Assembly: GCA_025403435.1 (NCBI GenBank) | Contig: CM046348.1 | Span: 33,724,052 to 33,788,051 of the forward strand | DNA length: 64,000 bases | Origin: Artocarpus heterophyllus | Lineage: Eukaryota > Streptophyta > Magnoliopsida > Rosales > Moraceae | Direction: 5' to 3' | Shown here: piece after piece, positions 1 through 11,292 of the stretch | Position numbering within the stretch: the stretch's first letter is position 1 | Layout of the letters: the number at the start of each line of letters is the position of its first letter | The notes under the pieces: generated by a model | The model's database searches: none | Seen by the model: the letters and a program-made list of their open reading frames with translations, nothing else | What the model was told of the DNA's origin: nothing | Translations under genes and position numbers: made by a program

Positions 1-264
1 CGCCTTGTCATGAATGAAGTGCCCAGCATTAGTCATAGACTGCAAACTAAATAATTTAGACTATTAGTCTCCAAATTGGATCTATCTGCATATAAACTTC
101 ATATATGCCCAATTCTAAGATTTAGTTCATATAGTCACAGATCACATATTTGCTTAATATACAATTATTAATATGAACGTAATATGAGGACTATTATTAA
201 TACATGAAATATTCACATTATTATTTATCTCACTAAAAATGTCATAAATACAATTAAAGTATTT

Positions 265-1360
265 ATTCCTTAGAGTACCATGTACGTGTTGCATATCACA
301 ACCCCATAATGAAATATCCAGCCCCACTGAATTAACATATTTAGCTCATCAAGAATTATGCGCAAAGCAGTAATAGAAATAAAGCCCCAAAATTCTATAA
401 ATTCTACACAACATGTAAACTTTTTCACATGAGGCCTTGGTATCAATACGTTCCAACTCAAGTAGAGAGTGTAATTTACCTCATGAATTCTCCTAATTTT
501 CTTAACTTGATCTAAGATACATTTTTAACTTTGAATGCGCACTCTCAACCTCTATAAAAAGGCATAATTAATAGAAAAAATAAAAATGTAGAGAATTTAA
601 AAATAGAAACTCAAAATGCATTATAAAATTATACCTTTTTGACATCACAGTTCCAAAGTGCATTATCTTGTCCTTCTAAGCTGCTACAAATTTTTCTTTA
701 TACTTGTTTGACCAAGTTGTTGTTACATATTCGACAAGTTTAGGATAGTTAATGAAATCTCTCTTTAATGATGATAAGTGTCAGATAAATTCCTCCGTAG
801 TGATGACAACACTAAAAAATTCCACTTGTTCATATATACGTCACATTTCTCTTTTGTCTCAAATGATTTTTTGCACTTCTTAACAAATCAGTACCCATGA
901 GCCATTTGCATAACAAATGTTTGCAATAGGAAATACTTTTTTAATGGCATTCATAAGATCCAAATCCATATCCTTTACAATTACAGTTGGAAGAATACAT
1001 CATCCATCAAACTTCTTAACCTTTGAAATGCCCATGTAAAATTCTCTTCCGAAAGTATGCAACAAAAATTGAAAATGGCATATTAGTACATGTCATGCCA
1101 ACAATTTGTAACAAAGAAAAATGATACTATTAGTCTTGTATATGCAACCCACTAGAAAAACAGGTAGAAAAGCATGTAATATGTCAACACTAACAGGATG
1201 TGCCCATAGAAAATCTTCGACAATCTCAAAATTATAACAATTTCTGCGCCACTCTATGTACTTGTGTTCAGATGATTTACTTAATAAAAGTTGCATTTGT
1301 GATCTGCCAACTTTTTCTGCAACTTTGTGTCTATCACGTGAATTGTAAACTGTTTTTGAG
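265..1360 (-). pseudogene. Decayed MULE (MuDR/FAR1-like) transposase
   Basis: Reading the minus strand in shifting frames gives the conserved blocks of plant MULE/FAR1-type transposases in the right order: KTVYNSRDRHKVAEK (about 1357-1318), YIEWRRNCYNFEI and LWAHPVSVDILHAFLP (about 1260-1170), CIYKTN, EENFTWAFQRLRSLMDD (about 1055-1005), PTVIVKDMDLDLMNAIKK (about 990-935), TTWSNKYKEKFVAA-stop-KDKIMHFG (about 725-650), VESAHSKLKMYLRSS (about 550-510), and a SWIM-like tail CNTYMVL near 290-270. Such enzymes cut and move Mutator-like DNA transposons with a DDE catalytic triad. The usual catalytic Asp of the (M)DCTYKTN block is replaced (VGCIYKTN), and there are at least two frameshifts plus stops, so the copy is dead. 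No terminal inverted repeats were found. The 5' part of the gene above 1360 is too degraded to follow. A domesticated FAR1-like gene is less likely because the frame is ruined. Confidence 0.8.
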
Positions 1361-1757
1361 AAGTTTTTTTCATTCTTTCAATATATTCTCCTTCTATCAC
1401 AAGCAAACGTTATCCTGGGTTTTCTGTAAGGTCCACCTATATCAGTTGTCTAACTTCACAAGTCCGTTGTATTATCTTCTTAAATATCTATGCATGTATT
1501 AAGAAGCATTAACTAATGATTATAAATATGTCTTATAGAAAAAAAAATAAACACTTCTAATTAAGATTTTAATAGATATCTTAACTCGTACGTAGTAAAT
1601 TCACTAGTATAGTCATAGTAAACACTTCAGTAGATATTGTATTCTACAAAATCGTGAAAAAAAAAAGCCATAAAGTTGCTAAAATCTTCTTAGGAAAAAA
1701 GAAATACTAAACTCTAGGAGAAAAAAAAAACAACCGGTGACGGATGCAGTCGTATAC
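1361..1757. other. AT-rich stretch with no recognised feature
   Basis: I see no coding potential. It may include the untraceable N-terminal part of the neighbouring MULE remnant (1361-1480), but no motif is readable there. Confidence 0.4.
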
Positions 1758-1792
1758 AAAAAAAAAAAAAAAAAAAAAAAAGAAAAAAAAAA
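1758..1792. repeat. Poly-A tract
   Basis: A run of 24 A, one G and 10 A lies at the start of the first tandem repeat block. It is a simple homopolymer with no retroposon body recognised in front of it. Confidence 0.85.
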
Positions 1793-2040
1793 GATTTCCT
1801 CATATCCATAAGGAATTTATTTATATAGTTCGTTTTTATTAAACCTAATTATTTATATTACGATGTTTCCAATTCAAAGCAAAAACTCCCACTTTTGTTA
1901 TATATAAAAAAAAAATTGATTTCTTCATATCATATAAAGAATTTTTTTATAGCGTTTGTCTTTTTATTAAATCTAAGTATTAATTCTTTTATCGTTTCCA
2001 CTTTAAGAGGAAAAAGTACCGCTTACTTCATTTACACACA
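1793..2040. repeat. Diverged tandem duplication, period about 125 bp
   Basis: The unit starting GATTTCCTCATATCC at 1793 recurs as GATTTCTTCATATCA at 1918. Both copies share the downstream order of a poly-pyrimidine block, a TATTAAA-type block and a GTTTCCA block. The two copies are clearly diverged. No coding capacity. Confidence 0.6.
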
Positions 2041-2060
2041 CAATAAATATATATATATAT

Positions 2061-2446
2061 TCATTCCACCTTAAAAAGTACACGGCGATAAGTTTCACCA
2101 TAATCAATTTATGTAGCAACACAATTCGCAGGTTTCTTTTTTGTAAATTAGTCGGGGTTCAACAATAAAAATAGAATGAAGAGAATAAGAATTTCGATGG
2201 AAAAAGAAAACGATATATTTTTGTGGGTTGGCTCTTTAACATCAGAAATTATTTCATTCCACCTTAGAGAGAACACGGTGATAAGTTTCACCATAATCAA
2301 TTTATCTAGCAACACAATTCGCAGGTTTCTTTTTTGTAAATTAGTGGGGGTTCAACAATATAAATAGAATGAAGAAAATAAGAATTTTGAAAGAAAAAGG
2401 AAACGACGTACTTTTTGGAGGTTGGCTTTTTAACATCAGAATCTAT
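2061..2446. repeat. Tandem duplication, period 193 bp
   Basis: Two adjacent copies (2061-2253 and 2254-2446) are very similar. Both begin TCATTCCACCTTA, contain AAGTTTCACCATAATCAATT and CACAATTCGCAGGTTTC, and end with a GGTTGGCT...TAACATCAGA block. The short open frame at 2176-2367 lies across the junction and is not a gene. Confidence 0.85.
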
Positions 2447-3016
2447 CTCTACTGTTTTGAAAAAAAAAAAGTAAGGCATAATAATTTTTTTTTAAGTGCG
2501 ATATATAATGAGTATTTCTTTGAGATACTTTATCCTTAAAAGTAATTTTATTAATGATTGATATAGTAAGAAGATATTTTATTAAAAGAAATGTGTCAAA
2601 AGTAGGATGGGTGTAAAACACCCTCTTTTAATAATCAAATGAATGAAAGAAATAATATGGAATAATTTAGGATATCGAAGACTCATTCTGAAACATCATG
2701 AAAGTGAATAACTAAAAGCATATTTGAAACCATAGCCTTGAAACTAAAATTGAGCCTAACACAGAACAAAAATTAAGAAAATATAATAATATATACTTTT
2801 TAATTTTCTTGGAATAAAATAAAGAGGAGCTAAAAAAAGACTTGCTTAACAAAAGTAGCTAGAGCTGGTAAATTAGGGAATCTACCTCCTAAAGTACTCG
2901 TTTAAATTATGTTCTTTTAAAATTTGTTATCCTTTCTATAAAAATTTATGTGCATCAAAGCAAATCACTTTTGATTTTTAGCAATTCCAAGAATATTCCT
3001 CAAATTTCTTTTTGTC
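2447..3016. other. AT-rich intergenic stretch
   Basis: No coding, RNA or repeat signal was recognised. The sequence is rich in A and T homopolymer runs. Confidence 0.4.
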
Positions 3017-3516
3017 GGGTAAATATCATTAATGGTCCCTGAACTTTGAAGCTCCCCTTATTTTGCCCCATGATATTTAAAAATCACCACTTTACTACCT
3101 CAAACTTTCAAATCTTCTTACTTTGTGCCTTTATCCAATTTCCTATCAAAAGTACCAAAAATAAACCCACTTGAAGAGCTAGCATGTGGGGGTGGTTGAA
3201 ACAATTTATGACTTGATAATTATTTTCCCACTCCTAAGATAGCAAAATCCAAATTGGAGTTCCTGAAATATTATTTTTCCATTTTTCTAAATAAATAGAT
3301 CATTCTCACTTGGAACAAACATAATGTTTTTTTGTCTTTACAGACCGCCCATACATGACTCAGTGAGTCTATTTCCATCACTTGTGACGTAAAATTGAAC
3401 AAAAGAGGCAAAATAAAGAGATCTAAAAGTTTAAAGTAGTAAAATGGTGATTTTTAAAGTTCAATAGGCAAAATAAAAGAGACCCTAAAGTTCAAAGGTC
3501 ATTAGCGTTAATAATC
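3017..3516. mobile_element. MITE-like element with about 115-bp terminal inverted repeats
   Basis: The left end (about 3017-3137) reads AATGGTCCCTGAACTTTGAA, then TTATTTTGCC, AAAATCACCA and TTACTACCTCAAACTTT. The reverse complement of the right end (about 3516-3403) gives the same ordered blocks with scattered differences. The core of about 260 bp has no coding capacity. Long imperfect terminal repeats around a short non-coding core indicate a non-autonomous DNA transposon. A target-site duplication could not be fixed because both flanks are T-rich, so the superfamily is not assigned. Confidence 0.7.
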
Positions 3517-3996
3517 ATTTTTTTCTTCCATCCTTCTCCCTTCTCCTTCTCACTTCTCTCTCTACTCCATTGGAGTTGGCATAGCACAAATCATCCTAAC
3601 TTTTAACAGGAAATTTGTTCTCACTTCTCTCTCTACTCCATGGGATATGACTCCACTTGTCCATAAAACTCAAGGCATGTGATCCACCATCATTGCTCGA
3701 AGTGAGGCTCACATGATAAATCTTCACCAACATTGTGTGAGACCAGCCTATGAAGGTCGAAGCTCGCTTCATGTCAATTGAGTGAGTGTCATGCCTTGCA
3801 AGCATCAGCCTTAAGGATTTCGCCATGTCTAGTGGGTTTTTCTTTGATATATCTTGTGAAGAGAAACTGATTTCCCTTTCCTCTTGACAGCCACACTTTG
3901 AGTGACTTGGCAATCAACAGGAAAGTCTTGAAAGTCATTTACTCACAAGTGACTAGTCACACACTGAGAGAAAAACGAACTTCGTGATAGGCATAT
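3517..3996. other. Unassigned block with a 23-bp direct repeat
   Basis: TCTCACTTCTCTCTCTACTC begins both at 3548 and at 3619 as part of a 23-bp direct repeat 71 bp apart. Base composition is less AT-rich than around it. A 105-codon open frame on the minus strand (3913-3596) has no motif I recognise, and I do not call it a gene. Confidence 0.35.
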
Positions 3997-4001
3997 GTGG
4001 G

Positions 4002-4258
4002 TGCTAGTATAGAAAATGTTAATTGACAATTGGTTAGTATACTGTTTGTAAACTAGTAGTAGACTGTTAATAAGTTGTTAGTTAGTTACACAGTTAACAC
4101 ACATGGCGTGTATTGATTAGATACAGAAAATTGTACAGTAGCTACTTAAAGCTATGTTTCAATGCTCAGAATTATTCAATATAGAAAATTCAATTCCCTA
4201 AAAAATGTGATCTGTTCTTGCTCTCTATTCTCTCTTTCATTTTCTTTATTTTCTAACA
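4002..4258 (+). repeat. Copia-1 5' LTR
   Basis: Starts TGCTAGTATAG and ends TTTTCTAACA, 257 bp. It matches 8633-8889 throughout with scattered substitutions. Preceded by TSD GTGGG. Confidence 0.93.
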
Positions 4259-4270
4259 TGGTATCAAAGC
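4259..4270 (+). promoter_or_regulatory. Copia-1 primer-binding site
   Basis: TGGTATCAAAGC directly follows the LTR. It is one base off the TGGTATCAGAGC complement of the 3' end of plant initiator-Met tRNA used by the other elements here. Confidence 0.85.
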
Positions 4271-4308
4271 CGACCACTAGAATCAGAGCTGTAGATCGAA
4301 GAGACGCC

Positions 4309-5262
4309 ATGGCTGCCATTGATGGATCTTCTTCTTCCTCCTCACGGTTTGTTCTTGTATCCTTTGGTCACCCTATTTCTATGAAACTAGAGGTTACAAA
4401 TTTTCTAGTTTGGAGAAAACAAATTCTTTCTATGGTACGAGGCCATCGACTTTCACACTTTCTTTCTCTTGATCATTGTCCATCATTAATGTACAAGTCT
4501 GTCACTGATGAAGCCTCTGGTGTTATAAATCCTAAGTTTCTTGATTGGAGCAATAGGATTAATTAATTCTTTCTTGGCTTCTCTCTTCAATGACTAAAGG
4601 TGTACTCACTCATATGAACAATTGTGAGAACTCTGCTCAAGTATGGCATACTCTTGAAGTATATTTTGCTACTCAAATCAGGGCCAAAGTTAGCCAATTT
4701 AAGACTTAATTGCAGAATACAAAGAAAGGCTCTTTGTCAGTCAATGATTATCTTTTAAAAATCCATGGACTTGCTGATGTGCTTAATCTTGTTGGACATA
4801 AGTTGAGACTTAAAGATCACATTGATGCAATTCTTGATGGCTTACCTCTTGAATATGAAACTCTTGTACTTACTATGAATTCACGAATTGATCCCTATAC
4901 TGTTGATGATATTGAGTCTCTTTTGTTGGTTCAAGAGGCTCGCATCGAGAAGAATGTTAGTTTGCTTGATTCTTCACCTCAGAATCTGAATTCTATTAAT
5001 CTTGATCATACTAGCTCATTGCCTTATGAACAATTCAAGAAAGGTACTAGTCACTTTGGAAGATCAAGAGGATTTACTCCTAGCTCTAGGAATGTTCCTT
5101 TCTCACGTAGTTCTTTTTCTAGTCGAGGTCGTACTCATGGTGGTCAAGGTCGAGGTTGGTCTTTAAATCATCCTTAGTGACAATTATGTGGCAAGATTGG
5201 TCATCTGGTTGTGAACTGTTATTATAGGTTTGATAAATCTTTCACTGGTCCTGCTCAACTGA
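4309..5262 (+). pseudogene. Copia-1 gag (broken)
   Basis: The start MAAIDGSSSSSSRFVL leads into a copia gag N-terminus (MKLEVTNFLVWRKQILSMVR), then the UBN2-type region (KGSLSVNDYLLKIHGLADVL, about 4728-4800) and a basic Ser/Arg/Gly-rich tail (5040-5175). A CCHC knuckle (LCGKIGHLVVNC, about 5185-5220) follows, but its first Cys codon is a stop, and a TAG sits just before it. The frame changes between 4566 and 4710. Gag would have formed the cytoplasmic virus-like particle and bound the RNA; this copy cannot. Confidence 0.85.
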
Positions 5263-5366
5263 TTTAATCTCCACAAAGTCACTTTCATCAGTTTGTTCGT
5301 GATTTCACTTCTGATGACTATGTTCAGTTTGAGTAATTCAATCTTGGCTCAAATGATTCCTCAAAA

Positions 5367-8300
5367 ATGGCTATGCTAGGCACTTTAGAGACCTGTCATG
5401 ATACCAATTGGTATCCTAATTCAGGAGCCACAAATCACTTGACTATAGACGCAAGGAATTTACTAACAAAGTCTGAATTTGGTGGTCAAGATAAAGTCCA
5501 TATGGGAAATGGTAAGGGCCTATCTATTTCTCATATTGGTCACTTAGTTTTTCACTCTCCCTATAATCATAACAAGTGTCTTAAATTGTCTCATTTGTTA
5601 CACGTCTGAGAAATTACAAAGAATTTGCTCTTTGAGTTTCATCCCTTTTGTTGTCTTGTCAAGGACTGGGCAACTCAGGCCATACTTCTCAGAGGTAAAC
5701 TTAAAGGAGTCATGTATGTCTTTGTTCAGTCATAAGTCTCTCTTCCTTAATTAGCTTTTCCAAATCAGGCTACTATCACTCAGTTTGTTGTCAATACCAC
5801 TTCTACTTCCTGTTAAATTATGTCTACATCTAATGTAAATACTTCCTGCTGTAGTATGTCAATCACTGACTATACTTCAACTAAAGCTTGTAATGTGTCT
5901 TTGAATAACAACTTGTTTGACGTCTGGCACAAAAGGCTTGGTCATCCTTTTGCCAAAATTGTTAATCTCGTACTCTTATAGTGTAATATCTCTATAGTAA
6001 TTAAAAATGTTCCTCATGTTTGTCTTGCCTATCGTCTCGGGAAAATTCATAAATTTCCCTTTCTTATCTCAAATACTGTATACAATGCACCATTGCAACT
6101 AGTTCATTTTGATCTCTAGGGTCCTGCTTATACATTGTCCTCAAATGGTTATTCATACTATGTCCATTTTGTTAATGCTTATACTCGATTCACATGGATT
6201 TACATGCGTAGAACTAAATCTGAGGTATTTCAAACTTTTCTCAACTTTAAATCAATGGTTGAGCTTCAACTTGGTCATCCAATTAAGGCTATTCAAACTG
6301 ATTAGAGTGGTGAGTTTTGAGTCTTCACTGACTATCTAAATTAGCATGGCATAATTCATAGAACCTCCTATCCTCATACTCATGAGCGGAATGGAGTAGC
6401 TGAAAGGAAACATAGGCATATTGTTGTAAATGGTTTGACTTTGTTGGTCAAAGTATCTATGCCCTTTAATTTCTAGGATAAGGCATTTTCGTGCTTTTGT
6501 GCTTCTTATCAATAGATTGCCTTCATCTATTCTTAGTTTTAAAAGTCCACTTGAAGTTCTTTTTGATCAAAACCCAACTTACTCATAGTTAAAGGTGTTT
6601 GGCTGTATGTGCTATCCTAACATTCAACCTTATAACAGACACAAACTTCAATTTAGGTCCAAACCTTGCACTTTTCTAGGATGCAGTCTTAATCATAAAG
6701 GGTACAAGTGTTTAGATGCTAATGGGAGACTCTTCATATTAAGGAATGTGATTTTTGATGAATATGTCTTCCCTTTTGCTGCCTCAAACTCCATTTTTGC
6801 CTCTACTTCATCCTCTTTACCTTAGTCTTCCTCACCTTTGCTGGTCCTAACTCCATCTACATCTGGTTTTTCTTCAACTTCAAATGATAATTCTTCTATA
6901 CCTTCTCCTTGCTTTACTACCAATCCTCCTAATCCTATTGATACAACTGCTCCTTTTTCATAAAAGTTCATTTATCCTCTTAGGATGATGTGCCTTCTCC
7001 CACTTCTCCCCCTATTGTTTCATCACACTTACAGCCTAAATAACCACTACAACATCCCATGACTGTAAGATCTAAGCGAGGAATCTTTAAGCCTAAAGCT
7101 TATATGGCTAGTAAAGAACCAAGCACCGTTATAGAAGCTTTGGAGCAAGAACATTGGAAACAAGCTATGCAAGATGAGTATCTAGCTCTTCTTAGGAATA
7201 ACACATGGAGCTTAGTTGACTTACCTCCTAATAGAAGAGCAATAGGCTACAAATGGGTGTTTAAATTCAAAGAAAATCCTAATGACATAGTAAACAAATA
7301 CAAAGCTGGGTTGGTAGCAAAGGGGTATAACCAAATTGCAGGTTTTGATTTCATTGAAACTTTTAGTCCAGTAGTTAAACCTACTACTAGTAGAATCATT
7401 TTGACACTTGCTTTAAGCAAAGGATAGAGAATCAGACAGCTTGATGACAATAATGCTTTCTTGAATGGCATTTTATAGGAAGAGGTTTATATGGATCAAC
7501 CTGCAGGTTTTATAAGTCACTATATGGCCTTAAGCAGGCACCTAGAGCCTGGTTTGATGAGTTACATATTGCTCTCACACAATTTGGCCTCAGATCTTGG
7601 AAATCTGATCAGTCTCTGTTCTTTAGGCATTCTGTTCGCTCTTCTATGTTTGTTTTCGTCTATGTGGAAGACATTATTGTCACAGGGAGTGATATAGGAG
7701 AAGTTCAAGACTTGATTACAGCACTCAACAAAATGTTTGCACTCAAAGACATGGGAGAACTTGAATATTTTCTAGGAATTCAAGTGAAACACACTGCAAA
7801 TGGGGGCATTCCCTTGTCTCAGTCAAATACATTACTGATCTATTGTTTAAAGCCAAAATACAAAATGCTAGAAGTGTTGCTGCTCCAATGACTACTGGTG
7901 AAAAATTAGTCAACTTTGGAAGTGATCATGTTGAAAATGCACAACTAAATAGAAGTTTGGTGGGTGCTCTATAATATGTGACTATCACAAGACCAAAAAT
8001 TGTTGATGTTGTCAACAAAGTATGTCAATTCATGCAAACACCATTACAAACTCATTGGAAAGCTGTCAAGAGAATTTTTAGATATTTGGCTGGAATTATT
8101 GACAATGGATTATCTTTACAATGAGTCACAGAAACTGATTTAAACATTGCAGCCTATTGCGATGCTGATTGGTCCTCAGATTTACAAGATAAAAGATCTA
8201 AATCCGGTTTTTGGATCTATTTGGGCACTAATCTTGTTTCTTGGCATTCTAAGAAGCAACATACAGTAAGCAGGTCCTCAACTGAAGTAGAAGATTGAAG

Positions 8301-8610
8301 CCTAGCAAGAGTAGTTGTAGAAGTTACTTGGATTCAAACACTACTCACTGAGATTGGTTACAAAAGTTCAACAACACCAGTTATTTGGTGTGATAACTTG
8401 AGTACAATTTTTATAGCAGCAAATCCAATGTTACATGCTAGAACAAAACATATTGAAATAGATTTGTATTTTGTTAGAGAAAAACTATTACAAAAACTAA
8501 TAGATGTTAGACATGTACCCTCTATAGATCATATTGTTGATGTATTCACTAAAGCAACTTCTAGTACAAGGTTTGGTGTTATGAGAAATAAAATTAGAGT
8601 AGTTTCCTAA
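5367..8610 (+). pseudogene. Copia-1 pol: PR-INT-RT-RNaseH (broken)
   Basis: Protease: NWYPNSGATNHL near 5410, with the catalytic DSG changed to NSG. Pre-integrase block: WHKRLGHPFAK near 5930. Integrase core: YYVHFVNAYTRFTWIY near 6155 (expected first Asp is Asn), QTD-stop-SGEF near 6297 and ERNGVAERKHRH near 6385, where the catalytic Glu is retained. RT: YKWVFKFKENPNDIVNKYKA near 7249 and YVEDIIVTGSD near 7655, where the YVDD motif is damaged. RNase H: AYCDADWSS near 8155 and the terminal ARTKHIEIDLYFVREKL near 8430. There are at least four frame changes and many stops, several (for example 6303) at positions where related proteins have Gln. Confidence 0.9.
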
Positions 8611-8624
8611 ACCACTCTAAGTTT

Positions 8625-8632
8625 AAGGGGGG
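8625..8632 (+). promoter_or_regulatory. Copia-1 polypurine tract
   Basis: An AAGGGGGG purine run abuts the right LTR. This is the usual plus-strand primer position. Confidence 0.75.
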
Positions 8633-8889
8633 GGTTAGTATAGCAAATGTTAACTGACAGTTGGTTAGTATACTATTAGTAAACTAGTAGTAAATTGTTA
8701 GTAGGTTGTTGTTAGTTATACAGTTAACACACATAGCATGTATTGATTAGACAGAGAAAACTTTATAGTAGCTATTTAAAGCTATGTTGCAATACTCAAA
8801 ATTATTCACCACAGAAAATTCAATTCTCTCAGAAAACATGATCTGTTCTTGCTCTCTGTTCTCTCTTTCGTTTGCTTTGTTTTCTAACA
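8633..8889 (+). repeat. Copia-1 3' LTR
   Basis: Copy of 4002-4258, ending TTTTCTAACA and followed by TSD GTGGG. Its first base appears mutated (GGTTAGTATAG for TG...). Confidence 0.93.
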
Positions 8890-8894
8890 GTGGG

Positions 8895-9267
8895 TGATGG
8901 GAAAATATTTACTATAACCTATTCAGTCAACATCAACAGATGACTAATAGTCATCAACTCCGACAACCAATGCTCGCAATTTTACAAATGTCATTAATTG
9001 AATTACACTAGCCACCAGTGTCTATGGTACTAAAAAAGACGAATAATCAAACCTAAGACAGCTATATACAATCATAAAGGACTCAAATTATCTGCCCAAA
9101 ACTTATTTTCCTAAATGTTGTATAATTAAGTCCTCTTGTTTCTCAAAATCACTTTGCACACCACATATATTACTCATTTTATCTTTAACTTTTTGTGCTT
9201 GTAAATATGTCTTTTCAATTTTCATTTACTATTTGTAGGCTTCTATCCAATCGATTACCCATCAAAC
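8895..9267. other. Host flank between Copia-1 and Copia-2
   Basis: This continues the sequence interrupted by Copia-1 at 4001. I see no coding or RNA feature. Confidence 0.5.
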
Positions 9268-10691
9268 TGTTAGACATGTATGCCCTAAGGAGTAAAAATG
9301 TAATACATTTTGGAGACATTTTTTATCAATAAAGAATTTATTCATTTATATATACCAAATGTTGTCCTCTTTACGTTCATATTTGTTGAATGTATGATAA
9401 ACAAATAGTAGTCTGAGACTGTCAGTCTAAACCTTAAGAATTAGGCATATGATGGGATGATTATGCGGTAGACACGATTCTTAAGGTGATGGTCTAAAAC
9501 AAATGATCCGCAATCGAGGGAATAAAGTTGGGCGCTTTATTCATGTAAAGATTGTTATGTTGTCTATATCCCTTTTGGGAGATGGTTTGTCTTAGCCATC
9601 GGAGTTGGACTCCGTGAATAAAAACATTGGCACGTTGTCATAGGTGACGATGTGTTGGATCGGGACATAAAGTGAATTGATTTGGATTAATAATTCTGTC
9701 TTGGCAAATCGATTCACTTTAGACAGTCATTTGTATTGTATCTTAATCCCGAGATGAATAGTGGGCCCGTTGTCTCGACTTGTGTCTTTTGATGCACCAA
9801 TGGGTGACTCCCACATCTCTATAGTGGTATGCATGCCGGTACGTTGGAGGCATGACTCTTGATAGCGTAGACTTGTTATTCATAGATATGGAATCCATAG
9901 CTCCTCTTTAGGAGTAATGATATCCTCTTATATGCATTGTCCTATAATTGGAAAATTGGAGCGCTCAACCATTTGGATACATAGGTGTAACCGAATGGTA
10001 TACTATCTTTGGATGGTAAGTTTTCTAATGGTGAGACAATGGAACGTAAGATAAAAATAATCGGGAAGGTAAGACAGAACTTGTCCTTAAGCCGATTATG
10101 GATTATCATATGGGGATACGATACACTATGATATGTCATGGAGACTTAGCTACACGAGCTTCGTAATTCTATAAAGTTCGAGAGTGCAGCTCCAAGCTTT
10201 TAGTGGAGTAGCGTTGGAGTTGATAATTGTGAAATGTATATCTGGGATATTGGGTTTCATAATTATCATGAGCTTGAACTTTATAAGTCCATTTTGGTCC
10301 CCTTTGCTAGCTCACAAAATCCTATAACGACACGGCGTGCTTTTCCAGTAATTGGTGACTTATGTCAGATTTTTCAGATTGGTTTAAAATTTGTAAGAAT
10401 CAAATAATTCATGTCTGTTTATCGGTTGAATTAATTTTGTAAGAAATTAGTTCAAGATAAACTTGTTGAATTATTGGATTAGATAATTCTTGTCTATTTA
10501 TCGGTTGTTTTAATTTTTGACAAATTAGAACAAGATAAACTTGTATAATTATTGTGAATTGATTTATTTTCTTAGAGATTATCTTGATAAAGTTTGTTTT
10601 GATCAGATAACTTCTCTATTGGGTTATTTGAATCAAAATTGAGACTTTATCCTTTAAAATCTCGGGTGGAAAATAAAAGATTCGCGGAGAT

Positions 10692-10764
10692 TTTTTCTCG
10701 GGAGTTCGGCTTGCCGAATGACATGGTCGGCCTGCCGAATTGGCCTGTTCGGCCTGCCGATCAG
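10692..10764 (+). repeat. GGCAGGCC palindrome array in Copia-2 LTR
   Basis: Three units of TTCGGCCTGCCGAA type (CT orientation), about 120 bp upstream of the TATA box, in the presumed U3 promoter region. Confidence 0.85.
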
Positions 10765-10879
10765 CGAAAGATAAGATTACATGTTTTCACGCGTATATTA
10801 TCAGATATTGATCTGAACTTGATTTTGTTTCGAGTTTTTGAGACCTAATCTAATACGGATTGACCCCAGGACCAATAGC

Positions 10880-10888
10880 TATATAAAG
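10880..10888 (+). promoter_or_regulatory. TATA box of the Copia-2 LTR promoter
   Basis: TATATAAAG preceded by CCAATAG. The equivalent site is kept in the solo LTR (CTATAAAAAGG near 62210) and Copia-3 (CTATAAATAGG near 48646), which supports function in the ancestral element. Confidence 0.65.
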
Positions 10889-11280
10889 GGAGTGAGTCTC
10901 ATCATTTACTCAGATCAATTAGAGAGATTAAGAGTGATACTCTTCTAGTGAGCATCTGAAAACTCCCTGAGAGCTTTTGTTCACAAATCACGAACACTAG
11001 CTTTGGGTTCTCTCTATTGGTTGGAAGGAGAGTCACCGGTGGAAGAGTTGTACGTGTGAACCCACACTCACTCCGGTTGTGGATAGAGAGTAGCAAAGAA
11101 GACCAGTTGGTTGAGGCTCTTATAGAACGTTACTTCTCTACACAGGTTGCGGAGGTTCTTTGGCACACTGAGGTTAGTAAGATCTGTCTAATTTATACAT
11201 ATAACATGTCAAACTTGTGTTTTGGAAATTACTCTGATGAAAAATTTTAAAATTTTGCTGCGCACTTTGTTTTCAACAAT

Positions 11281-11292
11281 TGGTATCAGAGC
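11281..11292 (+). promoter_or_regulatory. Copia-2 primer-binding site
   Basis: TGGTATCAGAGC, 2 bases after the LTR end, complementary to the 3' end of plant initiator-Met tRNA. Confidence 0.9.

Larger units (their letters stand above)
4002..8889 (+). mobile_element. Copia-1: complete but decayed Ty1/copia retrotransposon
   Basis: The element is bounded by 257-bp LTRs and a 5-bp target-site duplication GTGGG (3997-4001 and 8890-8894). Domain order is gag, protease, integrase, reverse transcriptase, RNase H, which defines Ty1/copia. A primer-binding site follows the left LTR and a G-rich polypurine tract precedes the right one. LTRs differ at many positions, and the frame changes several times with numerous stops, so this is an old insertion. 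Unlike the larger elements in the window, its LTRs carry no GGCAGGCC array. Confidence 0.95.
9268..11278 (+). repeat. Copia-2 5' LTR
   Basis: Starts TGTTAGACATGTATGCCC, ends TTTTCAACA. It aligns over its full length with the solo LTR 60587-62621 and, more distantly, with 47104-49047 and the reverse complement of 17576-28587. Confidence 0.93.

Noticed and set aside
3596..3913. 105-codon minus-strand frame
   Set aside because: No recognised domain and no related copy in the window. Possible but unsupported.
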